This document shows positions 6,794-13,696 of a DNA stretch of 16,252 nt, in pieces. The DNA is taken from contig DHVE01000116.1 of assembly GCA_002412495.1 (NCBI GenBank), positions 1 to 16,252 on the forward strand, given 5' to 3'. The position numbers were made by a program, and so were the translations under genes. The first letter of the stretch is position 1; each line of letters opens with the position of its first letter. This DNA comes from Betaproteobacteria bacterium UBA5216. GTDB taxonomy: Bacteria > Pseudomonadota > Gammaproteobacteria > Burkholderiales > SG8-41. The notes under the pieces were generated by a model. The model saw only the letters and a list, made by a program, of their open reading frames with translations. It did not search any database and was not told the DNA's origin.

Positions 6794-7837
6794 ATGCTGA
6801 TCCTCTCCAACGAAGACGCCGAATCGCTGCTCACCATGTCCGATTGCGTCACGGCGCTGGAAGAGGCCTATCGGGAGTTGGCGCACGGTCGTGCCGCCAA
6901 TGCGCCGCGATCGGATGCGATTTCCACCACGGCGCATCCCGATGCCGTGTATTCGCTCAAGCTGATGGGCGCGGTGATTCCCAGTCTCAACGTCAGCGTG
7001 GTGCGGTTGAACTCCGACATCATTTCCTTTGGCAAGCAGCGACAAGTCAAATTGCCGCTGGCGCCGGGCGAACGTTACACCGGGCTGGTGCTGCTGTTCA
7101 GCGTGAACACCGGCGAACCACTGGCAATATTCCCCGACGGCGTGCTGCAATGCATGCGCGTGGGCGCCACCTCGGCCCTCGCCACCAAATACATGGCGCG
7201 CAAGAACCCACGCACCGCCGCCATCATCGGCGCGGGCTGGCAGGCCGACGGGCACGTCAAGGCCCTCACCGCTGTGCATGCCTTGAGCGAAATTCGCTGT
7301 TACAGCCCGACCCGCGCGAAGCTGGAAACGTTCTGCCGCGCCATGAGCGAACAAACCGGTGTGGCGGTAGTTCCATCGCCGTCGCCGGAAGCCGCCGTCA
7401 AGGGCGCGGACATCGTGCTGTGCGCGACCAATGCCACCCAGCATGTGTTCATGCCGCAGTGGCTGGAACCCGGCATGCACGTTTGCAGCATACGCGGCCC
7501 GGAACTGGATCCCGGCGTGGTGGCACAGTCGGATTTGGTTGTGGTAAACGACCGGGTGGCGCACGAAAACATGAGCATCACCCAAGGCGTAACCGTACCG
7601 AAGAATCGCCACAGCATCGCCGGCCTTGACCCCAAGACCACGCCAACGCTGGGCGATCTGATCGCGGGGCTGGCACCCGGACGTGTGTCCGACCGGCAAA
7701 AATCCTGTTTTGTGAATCTGCCGGGAATCGGCTTACAGTTTGCCGCCGTGGGCGCGGCCTTGTATCAAAAAGCGCTGGCGGCGAAACGCGGGCATGAATT
7801 GCCGACGGAGTGGTTCACCGAGGATGTGGTGCCGTAG
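6794..7837 (+). CDS. Ornithine cyclodeaminase / mu-crystallin family protein
   Basis: The 347-aa protein has the family layout. The N-terminal substrate domain has Arg39, Lys56 (SLKLMG) and Arg122 (MRVGATSA), matching the carboxylate-binding Arg/Lys set known from Pseudomonas putida OCD. It is followed by a Rossmann domain with GAGWQA (146-151). Family enzymes are cytoplasmic and NAD(P)-dependent and include ornithine cyclodeaminase, alanine dehydrogenase and ketimine reductases. The segment that holds the catalytic Asp in true OCD (GGDCPGKTEL) is here SIRGPELDPG (232-241): shorter and without that Asp. So ornithine cyclodeamination is unlikely, and an imine/ketimine or amino-acid dehydrogenase role is more plausible. 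It diverges from bug4. No clear Shine-Dalgarno precedes the ATG, and no earlier in-frame start is evident. Confidence 0.88.
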   Translation: MLILSNEDAESLLTMSDCVTALEEAYRELAHGRAANAPRSDAISTTAHPDAVYSLKLMGAVIPSLNVSVVRLNSDIISFGKQRQVKLPLAPGERYTGLVLLFSVNTGEPLAIFPDGVLQCMRVGATSALATKYMARKNPRTAAIIGAGWQADGHVKALTAVHALSEIRCYSPTRAKLETFCRAMSEQTGVAVVPSPSPEAAVKGADIVLCATNATQHVFMPQWLEPGMHVCSIRGPELDPGVVAQSDLVVVNDRVAHENMSITQGVTVPKNRHSIAGLDPKTTPTLGDLIAGLAPGRVSDRQKSCFVNLPGIGLQFAAVGAALYQKALAAKRGHELPTEWFTEDVVP

Positions 7838-7871
7838 TCGCAAGTGATTGTCCTGCAACCTCGTAATCCGT

Positions 7872-7944
7872 GGATGGGTGAAACCCATCACAATGGCACC
7901 GATGCCGCGGAAGCGCACGTATGGGTGATGGGTTTCACCCATCC
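7872..7944. repeat. Long inverted repeat built from two nested palindromes
   Basis: A 20-bp segment, GGATGGGTGAAACCCATCAC (7872-7891), recurs as its perfect reverse complement at 7925-7944. Each arm is also a small hairpin (GATGGGT-GAA-ACCCATC). It occupies the gap between the convergent OCD-like and tex genes, whose 3' ends flank it. It may serve as a bidirectional terminator or be a member of a dispersed palindromic family. Confidence 0.75.
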
Positions 7945-7965
7945 TACGGAATTTGTTTCAGGTCT

Positions 7966-10416
7966 TCACGATTTTTTGAGTTTCGCAAACGCCAACGCCA
8001 TTGCGCTGGGCGCTTCCTGCGACGGACGTCCGCCATCACGCCCCGAATTTCCGCGACCTTCATTACCGCGCCGCGCGCCGGCATGTTGCCCGCCGCGATC
8101 CTTGCTCAGCGCCCCCGTCGCTCCCGCCATTGCCATCGTTTGACGAGGTTGTGCGCGTGATTCCGCAGTGTCGTCCAGCCGCATCGTCAGCGCGATGCGT
8201 TGGCGCTTTACATCCACTTCCAGCACTTTGACTTTGACGATCTGGCCGGGCTTAACCACATCGTGCGGGTCTTTCACGAACTTGTGCGCCAGCGCAGACA
8301 CATGCACGAGGCCATCCTGATGCACGCCGATATCAACAAACGCGCCAAAGGCCGCGACGTTGGTGACCACGCCTTCGAGAATCATGTCGGCGCGCAAGTC
8401 GTTCAGTGACTCGACGCCTTCCTGAAACGTCGCGGTTTTAAATTCCGGACGCGGATCGCGGCCGGGCTTTTCCAGCTCCATCAGGATATCGCGCACCGTC
8501 GGCACACCGAATTTTTCATCAACAAAATCAATGGCCTGCAATCCTTTTAAGGTTTCAGGATGGCCCATCACCTCGGTGATACTTTTGCCAATGCGCGCAA
8601 GGATGCGCTCGACCACTGGATACGCCTCGGGATGCACCGACGAACGATCCAGCGGGTTCGCCTTTTTGTTGTCGCCCGCGTTATTGATGCGCAGGAATCC
8701 CGCCGCCTGCTCAAAGGTTTTATCACCCAGGCGCGGCACTTTGCGCACGCTCGTGCGATTCACAAACGGCCCGTTGGCATCGCGATATTCGACGATGTTT
8801 TTCGCCAGCACCGCGTTAAGGCCCGACACGCGCGCCAGCAGCGGTGCCGACGCGGTGTTCAAATCAACACCCACCGCGTTGACGCAATCTTCCACCGTGG
8901 CGTCGAGCGAACGCGCGAGCGCGCGCTGATTCACGTCGTGCTGATACTGGCCGACGCCGATGGCCTTGGGATCGATCTTCACCAGTTCCGCCAACGGATC
9001 CTGCAGGCGGCGCGCAATCGATACCGCGCCGCGCAGGCTCACGTCCAGCTCGGGAAACTCCGCCGCCGCGAACGCAGATGCCGAATAGACCGACGCGCCC
9101 GCTTCGCTCACCACGATTTTGCTGACCTTTTGCTCCGGCTTGTGGGTAGCCACGAGTTTTATCAGCTCCCCGGCCAGCTTGTCGGTTTCGCGGCTGGCCG
9201 TGCCGTTGCCGATGGAAATCAACTCCACGCCGTGCTGCACTACCAAACGTGCCAGCACCGCCAGCGACCCTTGCCAATCGTTGCGCGGCTGATGCGGATA
9301 CACCGTGGCGGTTTCCAGCAGTTTGCCGGTGGCGTCCACCACCGCCACTTTGCAACCCGTGCGTATGCCGGGGTCGAGCCCCATCACGGCCTTCGGGCCG
9401 GCGGGCGCGGTCAGCAGCAGCTCATGCAAGTTGCGGCCGAAAATTTTGATCGCCTCGGCTTCGGCGGCCTCGCGCAGTTGCAGCATCAACTCGCTGCTGA
9501 TGTGCAATTGCGCCTTCACGCGCCAGGTCCAGCGGCACACATCCGCGAGCCATTTGTCTGCGGGCCGGCCACGATCCTCAATACCGAAATGCGCGGCAAC
9601 CATGGCTTCGCACGGATGCGGCACCAGCGCATCCGGTTCCGCGCCCAGGCCGAGCGTCACCGTGAGCACACCGAGCGACCGCCCGCGAAACAGCGCCAGC
9701 GCGCGGTGCGAGGGTATCGTGCGCAAGGTTTCGGAATACGCATAGTAGTCACGGAATTTCTCTTCCTCGGCCATCTCCTTGCCCGCCACCACGGTGGAGG
9801 TCAGTATGCCTTGCGACTGCATGCGCGTGCGCAGCTTGGCCAGCAGTTCCGCGGTTTCGGCGAAGCGCTCGGACAGAATATCGCGCGCCCCTTCCAGCGC
9901 GGCTTTGGCGTCGGGGATGTTGATGGCCTCGGCGGATGCAGTCGCCGGTTTGACGTTGAGATATTTCGCCGCTTCAATTTGCGGGTCCAGCGTCGGATCG
10001 GCAAACAGCGCATCCGCCAGTGGCTCCAGTCCGGCTTCGCGCGCGATTTGAGCCTTGGTGCGGCGCTTGGGCTTGTACGGCAGGTAAAGGTCTTCGAGCG
10101 CCTGCTTGGTGGTGGCGGATTCCACCGAGAGTTTCAGCGCGTCGGTGAGCTTGCCTTGCTCGGCAATCGAGGCAATGATCGCCGCGCGGCGCTCTTCGAG
10201 TTCACGCAGATAAATCAACCGCTCTTCAAGATTGCGCAAGTGCGTGTCGTCGAGATTGCCGGTGACCTCTTTGCGGTAGCGCGCGATAAATGGCACGGTG
10301 GCGCCTTCGTCGAGCAGCGCAACCGCCGCCGCCACCTGATTGGCGGCCACGCCCAGTTCCTTGGCTATGAGTTGAACAATCTTGATTTGCGCGGCTTCTG
10401 TTACGGTGGCGGGCAT
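7966..10416 (-). CDS. tex: Tex-family S1 RNA-binding protein (transcription accessory protein)
   Basis: The 816-aa product shows the complete Tex architecture. The helical N-terminal part includes FIARYRKEVTGNLDD (43-57) and the LYLPYKPKRRTKAQIAREAGLEPLAD region (about 110-135). A YqgF/RNase-H-like domain starts at MGLDPGIRTGCK (345-356). Helix-hairpin-helix segments around 505-575 contain VGVDLNTASAPLL. A C-terminal S1 domain (about 675-746) has GAFVDIGVHQDGLVHVS. The tail (about 755-816) is Gly/Arg-rich and low in complexity. Tex is a widespread cytoplasmic nucleic-acid-binding protein linked to transcription and expression of some virulence genes. The ATG at 10416 (MPATVTEA) is preferred over the ATG 18 codons upstream because family alignment begins there. 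The ribosome site is weak. It is divergent from the YkgJ-like gene and is the one clear housekeeping gene in the window. Confidence 0.95.
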   Translation of the reverse strand: MPATVTEAAQIKIVQLIAKELGVAANQVAAAVALLDEGATVPFIARYRKEVTGNLDDTHLRNLEERLIYLRELEERRAAIIASIAEQGKLTDALKLSVESATTKQALEDLYLPYKPKRRTKAQIAREAGLEPLADALFADPTLDPQIEAAKYLNVKPATASAEAINIPDAKAALEGARDILSERFAETAELLAKLRTRMQSQGILTSTVVAGKEMAEEEKFRDYYAYSETLRTIPSHRALALFRGRSLGVLTVTLGLGAEPDALVPHPCEAMVAAHFGIEDRGRPADKWLADVCRWTWRVKAQLHISSELMLQLREAAEAEAIKIFGRNLHELLLTAPAGPKAVMGLDPGIRTGCKVAVVDATGKLLETATVYPHQPRNDWQGSLAVLARLVVQHGVELISIGNGTASRETDKLAGELIKLVATHKPEQKVSKIVVSEAGASVYSASAFAAAEFPELDVSLRGAVSIARRLQDPLAELVKIDPKAIGVGQYQHDVNQRALARSLDATVEDCVNAVGVDLNTASAPLLARVSGLNAVLAKNIVEYRDANGPFVNRTSVRKVPRLGDKTFEQAAGFLRINNAGDNKKANPLDRSSVHPEAYPVVERILARIGKSITEVMGHPETLKGLQAIDFVDEKFGVPTVRDILMELEKPGRDPRPEFKTATFQEGVESLNDLRADMILEGVVTNVAAFGAFVDIGVHQDGLVHVSALAHKFVKDPHDVVKPGQIVKVKVLEVDVKRQRIALTMRLDDTAESRAQPRQTMAMAGATGALSKDRGGQHAGARRGNEGRGNSGRDGGRPSQEAPSAMALAFAKLKKS

Positions 10417-10491
10417 TGAGCGTTTCTTGAAAATGAAAGAATAAAATTTGCAGGCGCGGCATTTTGCCACAGTTCCTTCGCGCTACAATCA

Positions 10492-10520
10492 TTGAAACAG
10501 GGTTGCACCGCCAACATATT
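10492..10520 (+). promoter_or_regulatory. Sigma-70-type promoter candidate for the YkgJ-like gene
   Basis: TTGAAA (10492-10497, five of six to the -35 consensus) and CATATT (10515-10520, four of six to the -10 consensus) are separated by exactly 17 bases. Transcription would begin near 10527, about 26 bases before the ATG. Confidence 0.4.
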
Positions 10521-10552
10521 TTGCTTGAAATATTTTTTCTTTTTTTGTAATC

Positions 10553-10822
10553 ATGCCGCCTGCTCCCGTCACGTGCAGTACCTGCCGCGCCAACTGCTGC
10601 AAACTCGAAGTCATCCTCATGGGTGAAGACAACATTCCCGCGCGTTACACGCAGACCGACCGCTGGGGCGGTCAGGTCATGACGCGTTTGGACGACGGCT
10701 GGTGCGCCGCGCTTGATCGCGACACGATGCTGTGCCGCATCTACGAGCAACGCCCCGGCGTGTGCCGCGACTATGAAATGGGCGGCGACGATTGCCTGAT
10801 TGAACGACGTTCGTTAATTTAA
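10553..10822 (+). CDS. YkgJ-family cysteine-cluster protein
   Basis: This 89-aa protein carries eight cysteines in the arrangement of the YkgJ/UPF0153 putative metal-chelating family. An N-terminal CxxCxxxCC (Cys8, 11, 15, 16) is followed by Cys51, Cys61, Cys71 and Cys81 in the CRIYEQRPGVCRDY-type block (61-74). The family is thought to bind zinc or an iron-sulfur centre; its biological role is poorly defined. The AT-rich leader has a plausible promoter but no good Shine-Dalgarno. It ends 27 bp before the CocE-like hydrolase on the same strand, so co-transcription is likely. It diverges from tex. Family assignment is good; function is unknown. Confidence 0.85.
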   Translation: MPPAPVTCSTCRANCCKLEVILMGEDNIPARYTQTDRWGGQVMTRLDDGWCAALDRDTMLCRIYEQRPGVCRDYEMGGDDCLIERRSLI

Positions 10823-10849
10823 ACCCTCTGCTCCAACTCCCTGAAAAAA

Positions 10850-12589
10850 ATGACACCCCTGAAAAGTGAAATCCGCGACGACATGCACATTGATTGGGAT
10901 GCCCCGATCCCCATGGAAGACGGCATCGTGCTGCGCGCGGATGTATTTCGTCCGCCCAATGATGGCCAGTACCCGGTGATACTGGCGTACGGCCCCTACG
11001 CCAAGGGACTCGATTTCAAAGAGGGCTACAAAAGCCAATGGGCGCGGCTCATCAAGGCCGTCCCCGAAACACTCGAAGGCTCCACCAATAAATATCAAAA
11101 CTGGGAGCTGGTCGATCCTGAAAAATGGGTGCCCGACGGCTACGTGTGCGTGCGCGTCGATTCGCGCGGCGCGGGCCGTTCGCCCGGCGTGCTCGATAGC
11201 TGGTCGGCGCGCGAGGCCGAAGATTTTCGCCAATGCATTGAGTGGGCCGGCACGCAGCCGTGGAGCAACGGCAAGGTGGGCATCAACGGCATTTCGTATT
11301 ACGCGATGAACCAATGGCAGGTGGGCGCGCTGCAACCCAAGCACCTCGCCGCGCTGTGCATCTGGGAAGGCGCGTCGGATTACTACCGCGATCTGTCGCG
11401 TCACGGCGGCATTCTGTGTGATTTTTTAAATTCCTGGTACAACCGCCAGGTGTTGAGCGTGCAAAACGGCGTGGGTGACCGCGGTGCGCGCAATCCGGTC
11501 ACCGGCGACACCATCGCTGGGCCGGACACGCTCACCGATGAACAGCTGAAGTCGAATCGCGCCGATGTCGATGGCGAGGCGCTGCGCCGCCCGTTCATCG
11601 ACGACTACTACCGCGCGCGCATGCCGGATTTCTCCAAGATTAAAACGCCGCTGCTGTCGGCGGGCAACTGGGGCGGGCAAGGCCTGCACCCCCGCGGCAA
11701 CTTTGAAGGTTATCTGCGCGCCGCCTCCGGACAAAAATGGCTTGAGGTTCACGGCGACACGCACTTCACGCATTTCTACAGCGGCTATGGCGTGGCACTG
11801 CAAAAAAAATTCTTCGGCCACTTTCTCAAAGGCGAGAACACCGGCTGGAACCAGCAGCCACGCGTGTCACTCAACGTGCGCTGGCCCGGCGAAAAATTCG
11901 TGCTGCGCGCCGAAAACGAATGGCCGCTGGCGCGCACACAATGGACAAAATACTATTTGCAGCCGGATGATTTCAATCTGGGCACGGAACTAAAAACATC
12001 CACAAAAACAATACGTTATGTAACATCTGGGGATGGCGTTACCTTCACCACGCCGCCGCTGACGCACGATCTTGAAATCACCGGGCCGGTGGCGGCCAAG
12101 CTGTGGTTGTCGTCCGACACCACTGACGCGGATGTGTTTGTCGCGCTGCGCGTGTACGACCCGGCAGGCAAGGAAGTCACCTTCATCGGCTCCAACGATC
12201 CACGCACCCCGGTGGGCCTGGGCTGGCTGCGCGCCTCGCAACGCAAACTCGATCTCGTCGAGAGCAAGCCGTACCGCCCCTGGCACACGCACGACGAAGC
12301 GCTGCCGCTCACACCCGGCGAGCCGGTGGAACTCGATGTGGAAATCTGGCCGACATCCATCGTTGTGCCCGTGGGCTACCGCGTCGCATTCACCGTGCGC
12401 GGCAAGGATTATGAATTCGACGGCACCGATGCGGGCGTCGCACACGCCCCGTATCCGATGAAAGGCGTGGGACCGTTCACACACACACATCCGGTGGATC
12501 GGCCGGCGGATATTTTCGGCGGCAAGAATACGCTACATTTCGCGCCAGGGAAAATGCCGTATGTGTTGCTGCCGGTGATACCGGGATAA
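10850..12589 (+). CDS. CocE/NonD-family alpha/beta hydrolase (peptidase S15-like)
   Basis: The 579-aa protein matches the X-Pro dipeptidyl-peptidase/CocE layout. An alpha/beta-hydrolase domain has the beta-hairpin start MEDGIVLRADVFRP (22-35), VRVDSRGAGRSPG (101-113, oxyanion-side strand) and the nucleophile elbow GINGISYYA with Ser149. The HGDTHFTHF block (301-309) supplies candidate catalytic His residues. A C-terminal jelly-roll domain runs from about 365 to 575. CocE-type enzymes cleave esters or N-acyl bonds. The position where CocE has its catalytic Asp (GGWYDG) reads GNWGGQG (272-278) here, so the acid residue must lie elsewhere or be absent. There is no signal peptide, so a cytoplasmic enzyme is expected. 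No convincing ribosome site precedes ATG 10850; ATG 10883 (Met12) is an alternative. It probably shares a transcript with the YkgJ-like gene. The substrate is unknown. Confidence 0.88.
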   Translation: MTPLKSEIRDDMHIDWDAPIPMEDGIVLRADVFRPPNDGQYPVILAYGPYAKGLDFKEGYKSQWARLIKAVPETLEGSTNKYQNWELVDPEKWVPDGYVCVRVDSRGAGRSPGVLDSWSAREAEDFRQCIEWAGTQPWSNGKVGINGISYYAMNQWQVGALQPKHLAALCIWEGASDYYRDLSRHGGILCDFLNSWYNRQVLSVQNGVGDRGARNPVTGDTIAGPDTLTDEQLKSNRADVDGEALRRPFIDDYYRARMPDFSKIKTPLLSAGNWGGQGLHPRGNFEGYLRAASGQKWLEVHGDTHFTHFYSGYGVALQKKFFGHFLKGENTGWNQQPRVSLNVRWPGEKFVLRAENEWPLARTQWTKYYLQPDDFNLGTELKTSTKTIRYVTSGDGVTFTTPPLTHDLEITGPVAAKLWLSSDTTDADVFVALRVYDPAGKEVTFIGSNDPRTPVGLGWLRASQRKLDLVESKPYRPWHTHDEALPLTPGEPVELDVEIWPTSIVVPVGYRVAFTVRGKDYEFDGTDAGVAHAPYPMKGVGPFTHTHPVDRPADIFGGKNTLHFAPGKMPYVLLPVIPG

Positions 12590-12957
12590 ATCGGTACCCC
12601 GAATACTTCGCGTTCTGCACGACAGACAAAATACGAACGTGTTGCGCCCTATGGCACGGTGTTATGGATTCCCGCTTTCGCGGGAATGACAGGTTGGGGT
12701 TAGCGTAGCCCGGAAAAGTCTGCGGGACGCCTTCCGAGGGAAGCACCGTGCAACCGAAAGTGCGCAGTTGCCCCACCAGTCATTCCAAAATGAAAGTGGC
12801 GGGGTCTGGCTAAGTAGCAAGTGTTACTTATCTGGGTCTTTGTGTGTAAGTGCTGGATATCGAATCGGCGCGGGCGTCACTTTGCAGGCCGAAGCACCGC
12901 ATGCGAGAATGGGGTCACGTCTTCCATTTTGCAAGGGGCCTTAGGTAAACCTTATTC
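12590..12957. other. Gene-free stretch with repeat debris
   Basis: No credible coding sequence is seen in these 368 bases. They hold the second dRS3-like palindrome (12668-12687) and the left inverted repeat of the RAYT-derived element (12913-12933). A short imperfect inverted repeat CGGAA...TTCCG lies near 12710-12740. The remainder (about 12740-12900) shows no recognisable signal. Confidence 0.6.
12668..12687. repeat. dRS3-like palindromic repeat, copy 2
   Basis: ATTCCC-GCTTTCGC-GGGAAT fits the ATTCCC-N8-GGGAAT consensus exactly, with 8-bp perfect arms around TTTC. Read on the minus strand it is preceded by AACCTGTC, as is copy 1 at 3655-3674, so the homologous unit is longer than the core and sits in inverted orientation. 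Confidence 0.75.
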
Positions 12958-13162
12958 ATGGTCCAACCGCTACGAATCGAATTTCCTGGCACTGTCTACC
13001 ATGTAACATCGCGCGGCGACCGTCGTGAGTCGGTCTTTGAGGACGATACAGATAGAGAGGCGCAGCTGTGCGTCGTCGCGCAGGGTGTTGAGCGCTTCGA
13101 TGTAAGCGCTCTTATTCGTCAATGTGCAAACAGCAAAGCGATGCAAAACGGGAGACGTGACC
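12913..13162 (+). mobile_element. Miniature RAYT-derived element with terminal inverted repeats
   Basis: A 21-bp sequence, GGTCACGTCTTCCATTTTGC plus A (12913-12933), recurs inverted at 13142-13162 with 19 of 21 matches. The 250-bp unit between the ends contains only the 5' part of a REP-associated tyrosine transposase gene. RAYT genes are commonly flanked by such inverted REP-type sequences. The structure therefore looks like an internally deleted, non-autonomous copy. No target-site duplication is apparent, as expected for HUH/Y1 transposition. Confidence 0.6.
12958..13101 (+). pseudogene. REP-associated tyrosine transposase (RAYT) fragment
   Basis: From ATG 12958 the first 48 codons read as the conserved start of the IS200-like/RAYT transposase family: PLRIEFPGTVYHVTSRGD (4-21), then FEDDTDRE (27-34) and an ERFD block (45-48). 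Immediately after, where the family continues into the HUH metal-binding motif (NHYHLL), the frame turns into unrelated sequence and stops at 13209. The HUH histidines and the catalytic tyrosine are absent, so it cannot be active. The junction lies close to 13101, and the right inverted repeat follows only 40 bases later, consistent with loss of most of a gene of about 600-900 bp. The remaining codons up to the stop (13102-13209) are probably not meaningful protein. Confidence 0.7.
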
Positions 13163-13227
13163 GCTGTTTGAGAGAGCAAAAAATTGGACATGCCGCATCT
13201 ATTCTTTAAAGTCTATGATCTGCTCAA

Positions 13228-13539
13228 ATGCGCTTAACGGCCTTAGATCGTCTTAGAATTATCGCTCTGCTAATCGGGGTGGTAGGATTGTTAGCGTTGC
13301 AATTGTTTGCGCCACTATTTTCAGAAGGTTCAGAACGCGAAAGTGTCAAGCTGGGCTTGAGCTTGTGTTGGTTTGCTGCAGTTTATGTGGCTGCTTGGCG
13401 GTGGCATTTTTTTCGTTGCCCAAGTTGTGGCGAACGTTTTTTAAAAGCTTCCTCTGGAAGTGAAACGGCAAAAGGTGTTTTCAGAAGTGTTTTTTCCAAT
13501 AGATGTATTTGCTGTGGCTATGATCTTCCATTGACATAA
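13228..13539 (+). CDS. Small two-helix membrane protein with C-terminal zinc-ribbon-like cysteines
   Basis: I do not recognise a named family for this 103-aa protein. Residues about 9-32 and 42-58 are hydrophobic and would form two membrane helices joined by a short charged loop. After the second helix follow CPSC (64-67) and CICCG (93-97), so Cys64, 67, 93 and 96 could make a zinc ribbon on one side of the membrane. Codon use and base composition are visibly AT-richer than the flanking genes, suggesting acquisition by transfer. It lies between the RAYT fragment and a decayed bug fragment. No good Shine-Dalgarno is seen. The coherent hydrophobic-plus-ribbon layout favours a real gene, although expression is uncertain. 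Confidence 0.6.
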   Translation: MRLTALDRLRIIALLIGVVGLLALQLFAPLFSEGSERESVKLGLSLCWFAAVYVAAWRWHFFRCPSCGERFLKASSGSETAKGVFRSVFSNRCICCGYDLPLT

Positions 13540-13543
13540 ATAA

Positions 13544-13675
13544 ATGACGTCACGTGAATTTCAAGCCAAGTGCACCACTATTTTTTCCGCACCGGAAAAA
13601 TTTTCCGCGTTCATCATAGCCGAGGCGGATAGCTTCAGCCGCTTGATCAATGCGGGTATCGTGAAGGGTGAATAA
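13544..13675 (+). pseudogene. Probable C-terminal fragment of a sixth Bug-family protein
   Basis: This short frame ends APEKFSAFIIAEADSFSRLI, then NAGIVKGE and TAA. It aligns without gaps to the last 29 residues of bug5 (NSPEAFAQWVKVEIAKWMTV...NIRTE) and to the ends of bug1, bug3 and bug4: S/A-P-E-x-F, an aliphatic at the same spacing, then an AGI-like end at the same distance from the stop. The part before about 13583 (residues 1-13) has no recognisable Bug sequence, so only the tail of the gene survives. It lies four bases after the stop of the small membrane gene, which may mark the insertion or deletion boundary. It is too short to be certain; an accidental match is possible. Confidence 0.5.
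13582..13604. terminator. Weak hairpin candidate terminator
   Basis: TTTTTCCG-CAC-CGGAAAAA is a perfect 8-bp stem with a three-base loop followed by TTTT. It lies about 40 bases after the small membrane gene and could terminate it. The stem has few GC pairs, and the sequence coincides with the probable bug remnant, so it may be fortuitous. Confidence 0.3.
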
Positions 13676-13696
13676 GACGAACGGTACGCACCGAAT

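Noticed and set aside
6685..6852. N-terminal extension of bug4 by 56 codons
   Set aside because: It has no signal-like sequence, whereas the internal MKN start gives a normal signal peptide and the usual Bug length.
6779..7699. 306-codon minus-strand frame opposite the OCD-like gene
   Set aside because: The plus-strand protein is a clear OCD-family member; the minus frame is low-complexity His/Arg/Gly shadow sequence.
7872..7944. CRISPR-like repeat pair
   Set aside because: There are only two copies, in inverted orientation, and they form a palindrome; no spacer array or cas gene.
8560..10419. A 619-codon open frame on the plus strand opposite tex
   Set aside because: It is antisense to an unmistakable Tex protein, is rich in Arg/His and has no domain logic. 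It arises from high-GC third positions of the real gene.
12477..12776. 99-codon minus-strand frame through the CocE 3' end and the dRS3-like repeat
   Set aside because: Its middle is the translated repeat, and it overlaps the real hydrolase gene antisense; no family features.
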